Below, piece by piece: positions 8,834-17,498 of a DNA stretch of 64,000 nucleotides. Under the pieces are notes generated by a model, which was not told where the DNA came from, made no database searches, and saw nothing but the letters and a program-made list of their open reading frames with translations. Each line of letters opens with the position of its first letter. Within the stretch, counting starts at the first letter, position 1. Position numbers and translations under genes: made by a program. Source of the stretch: Bradyrhizobium sp. Ec3.3 (lineage in GTDB: Bacteria > Pseudomonadota > Alphaproteobacteria > Rhizobiales > Xanthobacteraceae); NCBI RefSeq assembly GCF_000472925.1, contig NZ_AXAS01000042.1, positions 1-64,000 of the forward strand. The letters are read 5' to 3'.

Positions 8834-9580
8834 TCAGGGAAGCTCAGCGCGCATCTTCGCGGCAAACTCGCCATATGTCCCGGCAGGCTCGTCGAGTACT
8901 TTACCGCGCAGCAAGCTTAATGTTGATCCGTCGGGCGATGCCGTTCGACCAGGTCGATCCGCATGCTGGAATTTGAAGCCAGTCGAAGCCTTGATTTCAT
9001 CGAGATCGTATCCGGGGTGAATGCTGTCGAGAATGAACCCCGGATGCGACTTGTCGAAGCGAAAGAGGCCCTTGCCTGTTAGCAGTGCGATCGGCCCCCC
9101 ACTTCTAGAGACCCCCCTTTCGCTCACGCCGGGCGCGCTCACAAAATCAACTTTGTCGACGAGAACGCGCGGCGAATGTTCCTCGCGGAAGAGTATGACC
9201 CGAGGAACGACAGAATACGGATATGCCGACCCGAAAGATCCGGGCCAGCGCACGTCCGACTGCGGATAGCCGCCCGCGCCCACGAGATTGACGTTACCGA
9301 CCCCATCGATTTGGCCACCGCCAAGGAAAAACGCATCAATGCGTCCCTGCGCTGCGCAATCGAACAACTCGGCCGAGCCATTGGTGAAGAAGTTGTGTTC
9401 AACGGATCCCAGTACCGAAATGCGGGGGACAGGCTCTCCCTTGGCAGCCTTCATTGCGCGCAGGAGCATGGCCCCAGCGGCAGGGATCGGCGACGAGGCG
9501 CCTACGGCTACATGCTTGACGCCGTCCAATAGCTGCGCGATGGCGTAGATCAAGATCTCGCGGGAAAGGATGGCAGTCAC
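8834..9580 (-). CDS. CoA-transferase subunit B (glutaconate CoA-transferase type)
   Basis: This is the 248-residue beta subunit of a family I CoA-transferase, which moves CoA between carboxylic acids. It has the family's glycine-rich acyl-CoA strand (FFLGGGQIDGVGNVNLVG) and the nearby GGYPQSDVRWPGSFG segment. The usual catalytic Glu is not obvious (NGSAELFDCA sits at the expected region), as in the CatJ/IpdB-like branch. GTG 9580 overlaps the TGA of subunit A by four bases, which fixes the start and implies translational coupling. The substrate is unknown; IpdAB and GctAB are the closest types by layout. Confidence 0.8.
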   Translation of the reverse strand: MTAILSREILIYAIAQLLDGVKHVAVGASSPIPAAGAMLLRAMKAAKGEPVPRISVLGSVEHNFFTNGSAELFDCAAQGRIDAFFLGGGQIDGVGNVNLVGAGGYPQSDVRWPGSFGSAYPYSVVPRVILFREEHSPRVLVDKVDFVSAPGVSERGVSRSGGPIALLTGKGLFRFDKSHPGFILDSIHPGYDLDEIKASTGFKFQHADRPGRTASPDGSTLSLLRGKVLDEPAGTYGEFAAKMRAELP

Positions 9581-10386
9581 GATACTGCCTCCACGCCGAC
9601 CTCGGCCATGTATCTGAAAAATCCCTCGGCTGTCCGCGCTGCCTGCGCATAGCGATTGAGCTCGGCCACGTCCGGGGGATATTCGCCCCATAAGCCGTAT
9701 GGCCAAGCGCCCCGTGGAGCTTGTCCGACAGCCCCAATGTAGAGGGCTGGCAACACGCCTGCCGCCGTCAGCTCATCCGCCAGTAGATTCTCCTCCACGA
9801 TGCGCTCAACTGTGACTAATGTAATAGTTGACGCATAGGCCATGGCCGCGAGCTCGCGACGACGACCGATCCAGACGTTCCCGAAACGGTCAGCCATCGG
9901 AGCGTGAAAGATAGCTACGTCTGGCTTGATGGCTGGGATCAGGACGATGGGATCTCCGGCATCAGCAAGCGGATTGTCGAGGACGCGCCAGTCTTTCCGG
10001 TGCCGAAGGAGGTCCGTTCCGATCAACCCTCGCATTGGCAAGAATGGAATGCCTTTCTGCGCGGCCATCAGGCCGGCATGAATTGCAGGACAGGTCGCGT
10101 CCTTTAGGCGAATCGAGCCGTCCCTTACGGCGGCATTGAATCGAGGCGCGCCGCCCGCCTCCCCCAACGAGACCGCGCTCGTCTCGACCGTCCCGACCAA
10201 ACCAGCTCCGATGAGTTGATCAACTTGCAGGCCTCCAGTCGGCACACAGACAAGATGAAGGTCACTCGCACCACGCCTGATCATTTCGCGCGTCATGGCC
10301 ATCGATACGCCGGCGTAGTCTACTGGCAGCGCGATGGTCATTCCGCGCTCGATGCACTTCGCCAATGCACCAAGAGAGCTCGCCAA
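9577..10386 (-). CDS. CoA-transferase subunit A (glutaconate CoA-transferase type)
   Basis: This is the alpha subunit paired with the gene that overlaps its 3' end. The core reads CIERGMTIALPVDYAGVSMAMTREMIRRGASDLHLV...QLIGAGLVGTVETS, followed by GRRRELAAMAYAS and RIVEENL, as in two-subunit CoA-transferases. The start is uncertain. TTG 10386 has a well-placed GGAGG and gives a normal N-terminus; GTG 10407 and TTG 10500 are also open. It probably works in acyl-CoA catabolism together with the neighbouring CaiB and acyl-CoA dehydrogenase genes. Confidence 0.8.
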   Translation of the reverse strand: MASSLGALAKCIERGMTIALPVDYAGVSMAMTREMIRRGASDLHLVCVPTGGLQVDQLIGAGLVGTVETSAVSLGEAGGAPRFNAAVRDGSIRLKDATCPAIHAGLMAAQKGIPFLPMRGLIGTDLLRHRKDWRVLDNPLADAGDPIVLIPAIKPDVAIFHAPMADRFGNVWIGRRRELAAMAYASTITLVTVERIVEENLLADELTAAGVLPALYIGAVGQAPRGAWPYGLWGEYPPDVAELNRYAQAARTAEGFFRYMAEVGVEAVS

Positions 10387-10588
10387 AGATGCCTCCGCTT
10401 GCTTCACAGTAGGGAACGTTCGTACGGGACTTTGTCGGCGAGCGACCAATCGTCGGCCGGGGTCACCCAAGGTCACCCCAATGCAGCGCACTGATTGCAA
10501 TCAGCGCCGAGCGAGGCGGCGCTGATCACTGCGTTGAACGGCGAGCACCCGCAATGATCTGCGCAGACTTTCGAAATAGCTCGAGCTT

Positions 10589-11923
10589 CTACGCGCGCGA
10601 CGCCATCGACCCTTGCAGTCTGGCCAGCTTGTATTCGCTCTCGTGGCTGCCTGGCTTCAAAAGGCTCCGCTCCTGAAGTAGGCTCTGGGCGAGTGGAAGC
10701 TTGTTCGCGCGAAGAGCCGCCTCAAGAAGATATTGATCGAAGATGTCGCGCTGGGCGTGACTTGCACCGATCGGGCCGGTGACGTGACGCAGCGGCAGAA
10801 TTCTGTCCACGACATCGTCATATCGACCTTGCTCGAATGCAATGATACTCTCGCAGAGCGGAACGCCGAGCTTACGGATAACGCCGCTTGCGTAGCGAGC
10901 CTCGTCGCCGGCATATTTCTTCATCGACTCGATTACCTCGTGGGCCAGCTCGAAGCGACGCTCATGCGCCAAAGACATCACACAATGAACATCGGTAAAG
11001 ATTAGCGCGTGATCATCGATGTGCGTCTCGGCGTGATCGGCGAGAGCCCCCCAGCGGTTCCCGACATCGACACCACAGAATTCGAGCCGAGCTAGAAGAG
11101 ACGCGGCGTTCTGAATATCGAGATAGAAGTCGGATTTGTCGCCTTTGATGGCCTCATCATAGAGCTGCAGCGCGCCATCGAGGCGTCCCGCGTCGATATT
11201 GAACAACGCCTTGTGCCACCACAGGTGACGCCGAAACGGATTTCTATCGTTCCACTGGTCGAGAGGATGATTGAGCCATTTCAGCCCCTCGCCATGACGA
11301 CTTTGCATCTCCAGCACGTGCGCGACGGCATGCAATGCCCATAAGTCGTCTGGGCAGATCTCGACGGCCTCGCGTCCACAACGTTCGGCGTTCGCGTATT
11401 CACCGTTCTCCTCAAAGCCAAACGCAAGCATGCCCAGAACGTTACCGTAGCCGGGCATGTCTTTGCTCCAACTCGCCAGCACGGATGCGGGAACCGCGCG
11501 CAGTGCGCGGGTTTGTCCCATCCAGAAGCAGTTGAAGTGATGAAGCCGCAAGGCGAGAAGGTCGTGGGGGTGCTCGAAAAGAATTTGCTCCCAGCAGGTA
11601 TTTGCGGCCATAAGGTCGCCAGCAATCCAGAGGCCCAACGCTTCGACATGGCGTCGCTCGCGGCTGTTTGCATTGCCTAGGGTCGATTGAGCATCCTTGA
11701 AAGCAGCACGCGCCTTGTCCATGACCAAGAACGTGCCGAAGACCATGAAGAAATAGCCACGCAAGCAATGCGCCAGGCAGAACTGCGGATCGGCATCCAA
11801 CGCTTCCTTTGTCAGGGGCATTGCTGTTGTCCGGTACTCGAGAAAGCTCTTGACCGCCCGATTGTAGGAAGTCACGGCGGCCTCGTTCTGGCTGCTAAGT
11901 TCCAAACCTCGATCGTCGAACAT
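10589..11923 (-). CDS. tetratricopeptide repeat protein, TTC38-like
   Basis: This 444-residue soluble protein is built of helical TPR-like repeats. It matches the TTC38 family pattern: DPQFCLAHCLRGYFFMVFG near the N-terminus, RERRHVEALGLWIAGDL, HPHDLLALRLHHFNCFWMGQ, then GMLAFGFEENGEYANAERCGREAVEICPDDLWALHAVAHVLEMQ and HLWWHKALF. No catalytic motif or signal peptide is present. The biochemical role of this family in bacteria is not established. It lies between the CoA-transferase pair and a CaiB-type gene, 90 bp from the former, and could be co-transcribed. Confidence 0.8.
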   Translation of the reverse strand: MFDDRGLELSSQNEAAVTSYNRAVKSFLEYRTTAMPLTKEALDADPQFCLAHCLRGYFFMVFGTFLVMDKARAAFKDAQSTLGNANSRERRHVEALGLWIAGDLMAANTCWEQILFEHPHDLLALRLHHFNCFWMGQTRALRAVPASVLASWSKDMPGYGNVLGMLAFGFEENGEYANAERCGREAVEICPDDLWALHAVAHVLEMQSRHGEGLKWLNHPLDQWNDRNPFRRHLWWHKALFNIDAGRLDGALQLYDEAIKGDKSDFYLDIQNAASLLARLEFCGVDVGNRWGALADHAETHIDDHALIFTDVHCVMSLAHERRFELAHEVIESMKKYAGDEARYASGVIRKLGVPLCESIIAFEQGRYDDVVDRILPLRHVTGPIGASHAQRDIFDQYLLEAALRANKLPLAQSLLQERSLLKPGSHESEYKLARLQGSMASRA

Positions 11924-12378
11924 AGGACCTCTAACTCAGTCGTTTCTGTTGAAGATAGTCGCTGCCAACGTTTGAGGCCCTTCCCGTCTCGGGCGCGACA
12001 GGCGCGAAGCGGAAGAGATTCTCACAATCAAGCGGTTGCGCGCTTCCGAATTAGCCCGGAGACGGCCCTACGAAGCTATTGCTTGTGTGCACAATCGCCC
12101 GCACGTAGCGCGCAAATCTGCACTTCGCTGCCTGTTCTTGGGATTGCATTTGCGACGCCCACTCGGTTGCGCTTGGAGCGCCCCTATTTCGCGCCATTTG
12201 GCAACTTAAGCAAACGAGATAAATTCACGCGACAGTTCAAAAATAGTGAAGTCAAGGTCGCGGCCGGCCACCGTGCAGAGGTAAGGCCGCTCGGCGGCAT
12301 CGCTGCTCTCTCGTCCGACAGCATTCGCCATTGAAACGAGCAGCCTGAGAGCTCATTCGGTGTACTCCAACCGGAAGC
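11924..12378. other. 455-bp intergenic region, nothing recognised
   Basis: This region lies upstream of the TPR gene and downstream of the CaiB-type gene. I see no gene, strong hairpin or known regulatory motif; plus-strand open frames here are antisense continuations without a plausible start. Confidence 0.4.
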
Positions 12379-13590
12379 CTACACGGAGGCAGCGTGGCCA
12401 TGGCCAATCATTTGTGCGATCGCCTCGCTCGAATATCCAAGAACCTCAGACAAGACTTGGCGAGTGTGTTCACCCAGCGCCGGAGCGGGGGACTGCTTCC
12501 CAGCGTTCACATTGATTGGGAGAGTTCGTGGCATTCTTACTGAGCCCAAGATCGGGTCGTCGACAGCGTTCAAATCTCTGGCGCTCAGATGTTCGTTGCT
12601 GGCCATATCCTCAATAGATTGGATCGGCCCGACGCCAAGCGATTTCGATTCGAAAGCTGCGATAACGGTCGTCCGATCTCTTTCCCCGATCCAGGTCGCG
12701 ACCTGGGTCTCAATCTCGTCGCGATGAGCGGTGCGTTGCGAGAGGGTAGCGAATCTAGCGTCGGAAGCCCAGTCAGGACGGCCGACCAATGCTGCGCAGC
12801 GCGCGAATTGTTCGTCATTCTGAACGGAAAGACATATCCATTTGTCGTCCGCAGTCCTGAAATGCCCCGTTGGTGCCCCTCCAAGACTGTGATTGCCGTC
12901 TCGCTGCCAAGCCTCTCCAGTAGCCTCATAGTAGGAAATGAGTGGCGCAATCATTCGGAACGCCACGTCATAGAGCGCGACATCGACCGGCGACATCGGC
13001 TTCATTCCGCCATTTCGTTGATAGAGCGCCAACACCGCGCCGAACGCGCCAAGTACTCCCGTCATGAAGTCGCAGACCGGTACGGCACCACCTGCCCTCA
13101 TGGGCGGTCCATCGCGCTCACCTGTCAAGTTGCTTAGCCCGCAAAACCCCTGCGCGACCGGATCGTACCCGCCCCGCTTCGAATTTGGCCCAACTCGGCC
13201 GAACGCAGAGACATGCACGACGATCAATCTCGGATTCAACGACTGGAGCGCTTCGTCGTTGAGTCCAATTTTGTCTAGTACGCCTGGCCGCAGGCTATCG
13301 ATGAGCACGTCGCCGGTCTTCAGGAGATCCCGCAAGATAGCAAGGCCACCGTCGCGGGTGATGTCCAGCACGACGGACTTCTTGCTCCGGCTGTTTACCT
13401 GCCAAAATGCGCTGATTCCATTGACCATGGGGCCAAACTGCCGAAGTACGTCGCCTCGTCCTGGTCGCTCGATCTTGATTACTTCTGCTCCGTTGTCAGC
13501 AAGCAACGTACCCACGAAAGGTCCAGCTATGAGCTCTCCTAGCTCAATCACACGCGTCCCGGCGAGCGGCTTTGCGAAGGAAGTCGTCAT
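12379..13590 (-). CDS. CaiB/BaiF (family III) CoA-transferase
   Basis: This 403-residue family III CoA-transferase transfers CoA between acyl-CoA and a free acid. The N-terminus GTRVIELGELIAGPFVGTLLADNGAEVIKIERPGRGD is diagnostic. The catalytic Asp is seen in VPVCDFMTGVLGAFGAVLAL, and the C-terminal block GVGPIQSIEDMASNEHLSARDL is typical. It follows the acyl-CoA dehydrogenase on the same strand but is separated from it by a strong terminator, so it is probably a separate transcription unit. The substrate is unknown. Confidence 0.9.
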   Translation of the reverse strand: MTTSFAKPLAGTRVIELGELIAGPFVGTLLADNGAEVIKIERPGRGDVLRQFGPMVNGISAFWQVNSRSKKSVVLDITRDGGLAILRDLLKTGDVLIDSLRPGVLDKIGLNDEALQSLNPRLIVVHVSAFGRVGPNSKRGGYDPVAQGFCGLSNLTGERDGPPMRAGGAVPVCDFMTGVLGAFGAVLALYQRNGGMKPMSPVDVALYDVAFRMIAPLISYYEATGEAWQRDGNHSLGGAPTGHFRTADDKWICLSVQNDEQFARCAALVGRPDWASDARFATLSQRTAHRDEIETQVATWIGERDRTTVIAAFESKSLGVGPIQSIEDMASNEHLSARDLNAVDDPILGSVRMPRTLPINVNAGKQSPAPALGEHTRQVLSEVLGYSSEAIAQMIGHGHAASV

Positions 13591-13639
13591 GATGGAAGTG
13601 CCCCACTTACAATAGTACGTCGATTACACGACGCTTTCG

Positions 13640-13678
13640 AAAAAGAGCCCGGCATGTACATTTGCACACGCCGGGCTC
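13640..13678 (-). terminator. rho-independent terminator of the acyl-CoA dehydrogenase gene
   Basis: On the minus strand, GAGCCCGGC and GCCGGGCTC form a perfect 9-bp stem, followed at once by TTTTT. It lies about 175 bases after the acyl-CoA dehydrogenase stop and 50 bases before the CaiB-type start. Confidence 0.8.
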
Positions 13679-13853
13679 GAGTAGCGGGGCCTGCGAGCCC
13701 CTGATCCGACCGGGAGGACGGCCGAAAAACGTATCTCCGCTTTCGAACGAGCGGCGCGCACCGTCATGAGCCCTCATCCTAGGCGGACGAGGCTCGTAAG
13801 CCTCATCCGGCGAGATGGTCGATCGGACGGCGCCCAGCCCGCTGACGGGCATC

Positions 13854-15068
13854 CTATTCAGCAGCATCGCGGCCTTGGCTTCGCTCGACGTGGGCATAAC
13901 CGTCACGTGTCTGCGGTATCTTCATGCCAAGCACGCGCGAGGCCACCAAAGTTCTGAGCACTTGAGCGGTCCCGCCGGCTATGGTGAACATGCGAGCATC
14001 TCTCACCGCGCGTTCCATGGGATAATTGCGCGAGTATCCCCGAGCGCCGAAGAGCTGCAATGCCTGGTTGGTGACGTTGTTGGCGGTCTCGGAAGCGATG
14101 ATCTTCGCTTGGGCGGCCAAGAGAGGGTCCGGAAATGGATTCGCACTCAAAGCAGCTTGATGCAACGACAGGCGCGCTGCATTCACGGCTACGGCCATGT
14201 CGGCCACCATCCATTGCAATCCTTGAAATTCCGCTATCGGACGACCAAACTGCTCACGCTCCTTCACGAAAGCAAGAGACTTTTCGAATGCGCCTTGCGC
14301 GATGCCGAGCGCCACGGTGCCTGCGCCAACGCGCTGGCTGTTATAGGCGTCAATGAGATCAGCGAAGCCACGACGAAGCCCCCGCGGCGGCAGGACGAGC
14401 ATATCGTCCTTGACCTCCAGATCTTCGAAAATGATCTCTGTTTCCGGAATTCCGCGAAGGCCCATCGCCGGCTCGCGCTTGCCGACCTTCAAACCCGGGG
14501 TCCCAGCGACGGCCAAGAACCCTCCGATCCCCTGCTCCGCTCCCCGTTCGTCGAAAATACGGGCAAAGATCAAGTGCAGCTTGGACACACCACCGCCAGT
14601 AATCCAGTGCTTCTTGCCATTGATGACATAGGTGCCGCCACGCTTGTCTGCACGCGTTGTCATCTCGGTAGCGGCCGAACCGGCATTCGGTTCGGTAATG
14701 CAGATCGCGGGCTTGTCGCCGGCGAGCACCAACTCCGCCGCCATCCGCTTCTGCTTTTCGGTACCGTACTGCATAACGGCCGAGATCGCGCCCATGTTGG
14801 CTTCGACCGTAATACGCCCGGTAGCACCGCAGACGCGGGCCATTTCCTCGATGATGAGGGCGGCCTCAAAGAAGCTACCGCCGCGACCGCCATACTCCTT
14901 AGGCACCGTGTACCCCATGAACCCAGCTTCGGTCAGCGCCTTCACGTTGTCGTAGGGATAGGCCTCCGTTCGGTCTACCTCCGCAGCCTTTTCGGCGAAT
15001 TTGGACTCTGCAAGCTCGCGCGCAGCGGCTTTCAGCTTCTGTTGCTCAGGCGAGAGCTTCATATCCAT
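13854..15068 (-). CDS. acyl-CoA dehydrogenase
   Basis: This 404-residue flavoprotein oxidises acyl-CoA thioesters to enoyl-CoA, passing electrons to ETF. It has the N-terminal helical domain (YPYDNVKALTEAGFMGYTVPKEYGG), the FAD-contact strand CITEPNAGSAATEM and the C-terminal QLFGARGYSRNYPMERAVRDARMF. Where many members carry the catalytic Glu (IYEGT) this one reads IAGGT, so the base must come from another position, as in the isovaleryl- and glutaryl-type branches. Divergent from a LysR gene (113 bp), with an inverted-repeat operator between them, and ended by a strong terminator. Confidence 0.9.
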   Translation of the reverse strand: MDMKLSPEQQKLKAAARELAESKFAEKAAEVDRTEAYPYDNVKALTEAGFMGYTVPKEYGGRGGSFFEAALIIEEMARVCGATGRITVEANMGAISAVMQYGTEKQKRMAAELVLAGDKPAICITEPNAGSAATEMTTRADKRGGTYVINGKKHWITGGGVSKLHLIFARIFDERGAEQGIGGFLAVAGTPGLKVGKREPAMGLRGIPETEIIFEDLEVKDDMLVLPPRGLRRGFADLIDAYNSQRVGAGTVALGIAQGAFEKSLAFVKEREQFGRPIAEFQGLQWMVADMAVAVNAARLSLHQAALSANPFPDPLLAAQAKIIASETANNVTNQALQLFGARGYSRNYPMERAVRDARMFTIAGGTAQVLRTLVASRVLGMKIPQTRDGYAHVERSQGRDAAE

Positions 15069-15138
15069 AGGGGTGAATCCTCTTCGGGTGCGGGACGGTC
15101 AGCCGTTTTCACTCCGCGAACTATCGAAAGGCAAACGA

Positions 15139-15166
15139 ATATTTTGCGAGCCGGACTTCAAAATAT
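15139..15166. promoter_or_regulatory. perfect inverted repeat between acyl-CoA dehydrogenase and lysR
   Basis: ATATTTTG and CAAAATAT form perfect 8-bp arms with a 12-base spacer. The site ends 15 bases before the LysR start codon and 70 bases from the divergent acyl-CoA dehydrogenase start. It probably overlaps the lysR promoter and is the best candidate LysR operator here. Confidence 0.6.
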
Positions 15167-15181
15167 GTTAAGTTGGCCGTC

Positions 15182-16081
15182 ATGAGCATCAGACAGCTTC
15201 GCACACTCGTGGCCATTGCAGACGGCGGCAGCTTTAACGCGGCAGCCCAGCGGCTCTATATGACCCAGTCGGCGGTCAGCATGCAGATGAAAGCCTTGGA
15301 AGTCGACATGAGAGCCAAGCTTTTCGATCGGACCATCAGACCGCCGGTTCTCAATAGCAACGGCTGGCGCCTTGTCGACGAAGCTAGACAGATTATCGAA
15401 CGCTACGATGCTCTTCGGCTACTTGCATCGACTCCTTCGACGGGCCTTACGGGTTCGTTGCGGCTTGGCGTTATTCCCTCCGTTGCGACGCACCTTCTTC
15501 CTCAAACGCTATCAAAATTGCGGAACGAGCACGCGAGCTTGAGAATTCAAATTCAAAGCGGTCTGTCTCCCGAACTTGCCTTTAAGGTTGAGGAAAAGCG
15601 CTTGGATGTTGCGATCGTTACGGAGCTAGAACGTCTGGATCCATCAATCGCCTTTGAGCAGATATCGGAAGAAGAACTTAAGGTTGTCATTCACAAGGAT
15701 TTGGCCCGCGGCTCGATCGGGGAACTGCTGCGAACATATCCGTTCGTTCGCTTCAATCCTGCCATGGGAGTTGGACGGGTAATCGATTCGACGTTGCGCG
15801 CACGTCGAATTCTGGTGAACGATTTTATGGAGTTCGACTCCATCGAGACAATGATCAGCATTGTGAAGCTCAAGCTCGGCGTGACCATTATTCCCGTCGG
15901 CTTGTTTTCTCCTGACCTCAACGCCCTCAAGTCGATTTCTTTCGATCCGCCCGTTCATAGACGAATCGGGATTCTGGCTCGCCGTGGGACGATTGATGCT
16001 CCTACCGTTCGCGCAGTCGCTGACGCATTCAAGTCATTCATAACGGCGCCCCGCTCCACGCCCCGCAAACGTAAGCGATAG
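15182..16081 (+). CDS. LysR-family transcriptional regulator
   Basis: This 299-residue LysR regulator starts at ATG 15182 (MSIRQLRTLVAIADGGSFNAAA), with a complete helix-turn-helix (AAQRLYMTQSAVSMQMKALEVDM) and an effector-binding domain from about residue 90 (GSLRLGVIPSVATHLLPQTL). A TTG nine bases upstream in frame is a less likely start. It is divergent from the acyl-CoA dehydrogenase gene and separated from it by a perfect inverted repeat, so control of that gene and of itself is the simplest reading. The C-terminus is lysine/arginine rich (RSTPRKRKR). Confidence 0.9.
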   Translation: MSIRQLRTLVAIADGGSFNAAAQRLYMTQSAVSMQMKALEVDMRAKLFDRTIRPPVLNSNGWRLVDEARQIIERYDALRLLASTPSTGLTGSLRLGVIPSVATHLLPQTLSKLRNEHASLRIQIQSGLSPELAFKVEEKRLDVAIVTELERLDPSIAFEQISEEELKVVIHKDLARGSIGELLRTYPFVRFNPAMGVGRVIDSTLRARRILVNDFMEFDSIETMISIVKLKLGVTIIPVGLFSPDLNALKSISFDPPVHRRIGILARRGTIDAPTVRAVADAFKSFITAPRSTPRKRKR

Positions 16082-16098
16082 CCAGAGCGGCGTAGTGG

Positions 16099-16270
16099 CT
16101 ATTCGACTTGAACACCCGCTCCCTTGATAATGGGAGTCCAACGGTCAATCTCCCGCCTAACCAGGTCTCTGAAGGCTGCTGGTCCCTTATCGTTTGGAGC
16201 GGGGGCGTCGGCACCGAGGTCAGCAAGTCGTTGCTGCGTCATCGGATCATCCAACGTTTTCGCCAGAGCT
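16099..16270 (-). pseudogene. TctC/Bug-type solute-binding protein, C-terminal remnant
   Basis: The last 55 or so residues of a tripartite tricarboxylate transporter binding protein are visible: ALAKTLDDPMTQQRLADLGADAPAP, then FRDLVRREIDRWTPIIKGAGV and a stop. Upstream the frame overlaps the 3' end of the AraC-type gene and has no family similarity, so the gene is truncated. Confidence 0.6.
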
Positions 16271-16282
16271 TCGTCCCCGGCG

Positions 16283-17242
16283 CTACTTGGGAGGGATGCA
16301 CCCGCTTGGCGTGCTTCCGAACCGCTCGCGATAGCGGGTCGAAAAATGCGCCTGATTGCTGAAGCCACACATGAAGGCGACCTGGCCGATATTGACCCGG
16401 CCGACGCCATCCCGGTTGCCAACCACCAGCAGCCGGTGCGCCTCCAGTAGCCGCATTTCCATAAGCTCCCGCCGGAATGTCGTATCATTGAGTTGGAATA
16501 TCTTCTGCAGGTATCGCAGCGAGATCTTGTGAGTCTTGGCCACCAGGTCGGCTGACAGATCCGGATCGTGAATATGGCGCTTCATGAAGCCGCGAATGCG
16601 ATCGAAAAGCACGCTCGCCAGTGGTTGCCGAACCAGGTCGAGATTGCCGCGCTCATCGCCCAATTCGAGCATAAGGCAGATCATTTCGATGACCGCATCC
16701 TGCAGCCGAACCGTATCCTCGCAGTTCTGGACCTTCAGGAGCTGAAATCCGAGCTGGCTGACGATTGGGACCAGATGCGGATTGGCGATGTTCAGACGCG
16801 CGCACCGCGCATCGATATTCTTGACGCGATATTTCAAGGCATCGCGTTGAATCTTGACAGTGATGTTCTCGGACCCGTCGGGAACGTCGATAACGTAGTC
16901 GTCGGCCGAGTTGACCAGAAATACGTCGCCGGGTCCGACAAGGCCCGTCCGGCCCCGCTGTTCGAATTGCATCTGCTGGCGAACCGGAAACAGAAATGCG
17001 AAATCCTCGGACCGGTCGATCTTGGCGGCGTGCTTGCGCCGGATCACCCGCTGCGCATCGGCACGAAAGTTCGAAATCCCCAACGATTCAAACTGCCAAT
17101 TGACCAGACTGCCGTTCAAGGGCGCGTCGCCGGAACGCTTGATGTCGAGCCGAAAGTAGACCTCGGCCATCGCCTGCCGCCACGACTCCAAGGTCTTTGG
17201 AGCAGTCAAACCGGCTGTCGAGAACGTTTGGATTTGCCCCAT
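16283..17242 (-). CDS. AraC-family transcriptional regulator
   Basis: This 319-residue regulator has a cupin-like AraC_binding_2-type N-terminal domain (FRADAQRVIRRKHAAKIDR through GRTGLVGPGDVFLVNSADDY) and a C-terminal double helix-turn-helix (residues about 215-315: DLSADLVAKTHKISLRYLQKIF and VAFMCGFSNQAHFSTRYRERFG). The N-terminal type is the one found in FeaR-like regulators of amine and aromatic catabolism. It is divergent from the amide transport/hydrolase operon, about 255 bp from its first gene, and is the likely activator of that operon. The ligand is not known. Confidence 0.9.
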   Translation of the reverse strand: MGQIQTFSTAGLTAPKTLESWRQAMAEVYFRLDIKRSGDAPLNGSLVNWQFESLGISNFRADAQRVIRRKHAAKIDRSEDFAFLFPVRQQMQFEQRGRTGLVGPGDVFLVNSADDYVIDVPDGSENITVKIQRDALKYRVKNIDARCARLNIANPHLVPIVSQLGFQLLKVQNCEDTVRLQDAVIEMICLMLELGDERGNLDLVRQPLASVLFDRIRGFMKRHIHDPDLSADLVAKTHKISLRYLQKIFQLNDTTFRRELMEMRLLEAHRLLVVGNRDGVGRVNIGQVAFMCGFSNQAHFSTRYRERFGSTPSGCIPPK

Positions 17243-17498
17243 CTAGACCACCCTGAGTTTCCTTAGGACCGTCCACTACTGGTCAGCTTAGCGAAGGCAC
17301 GAAATATGCCAAGGGGCCATGAAATGCTGCATCGCAGCGAGGTCGAACTGATCCGCTACCAATAAGAAAGTACGCTTTGGGAAACACAACTGTGCGTCCC
17401 CGAAAAAGACAGCGGGGTCAGACCGTCTCTAGTCTTCCGATCCAGCGAACATGCACAGGCGGCATGTTGCGCTGGACCTCACCGACAGGGGACTTTCG

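Noticed and set aside
13782..13806. Hairpin with stem GGACGAGGCT / AGCCTCATCC before the terminator
   Set aside because: One mismatch and no U tract; the stronger hairpin at 13640-13678 explains termination.
13815..15185. 456-residue open frame on the plus strand
   Set aside because: It is wholly antisense to the acyl-CoA dehydrogenase gene, whose motifs are clear.
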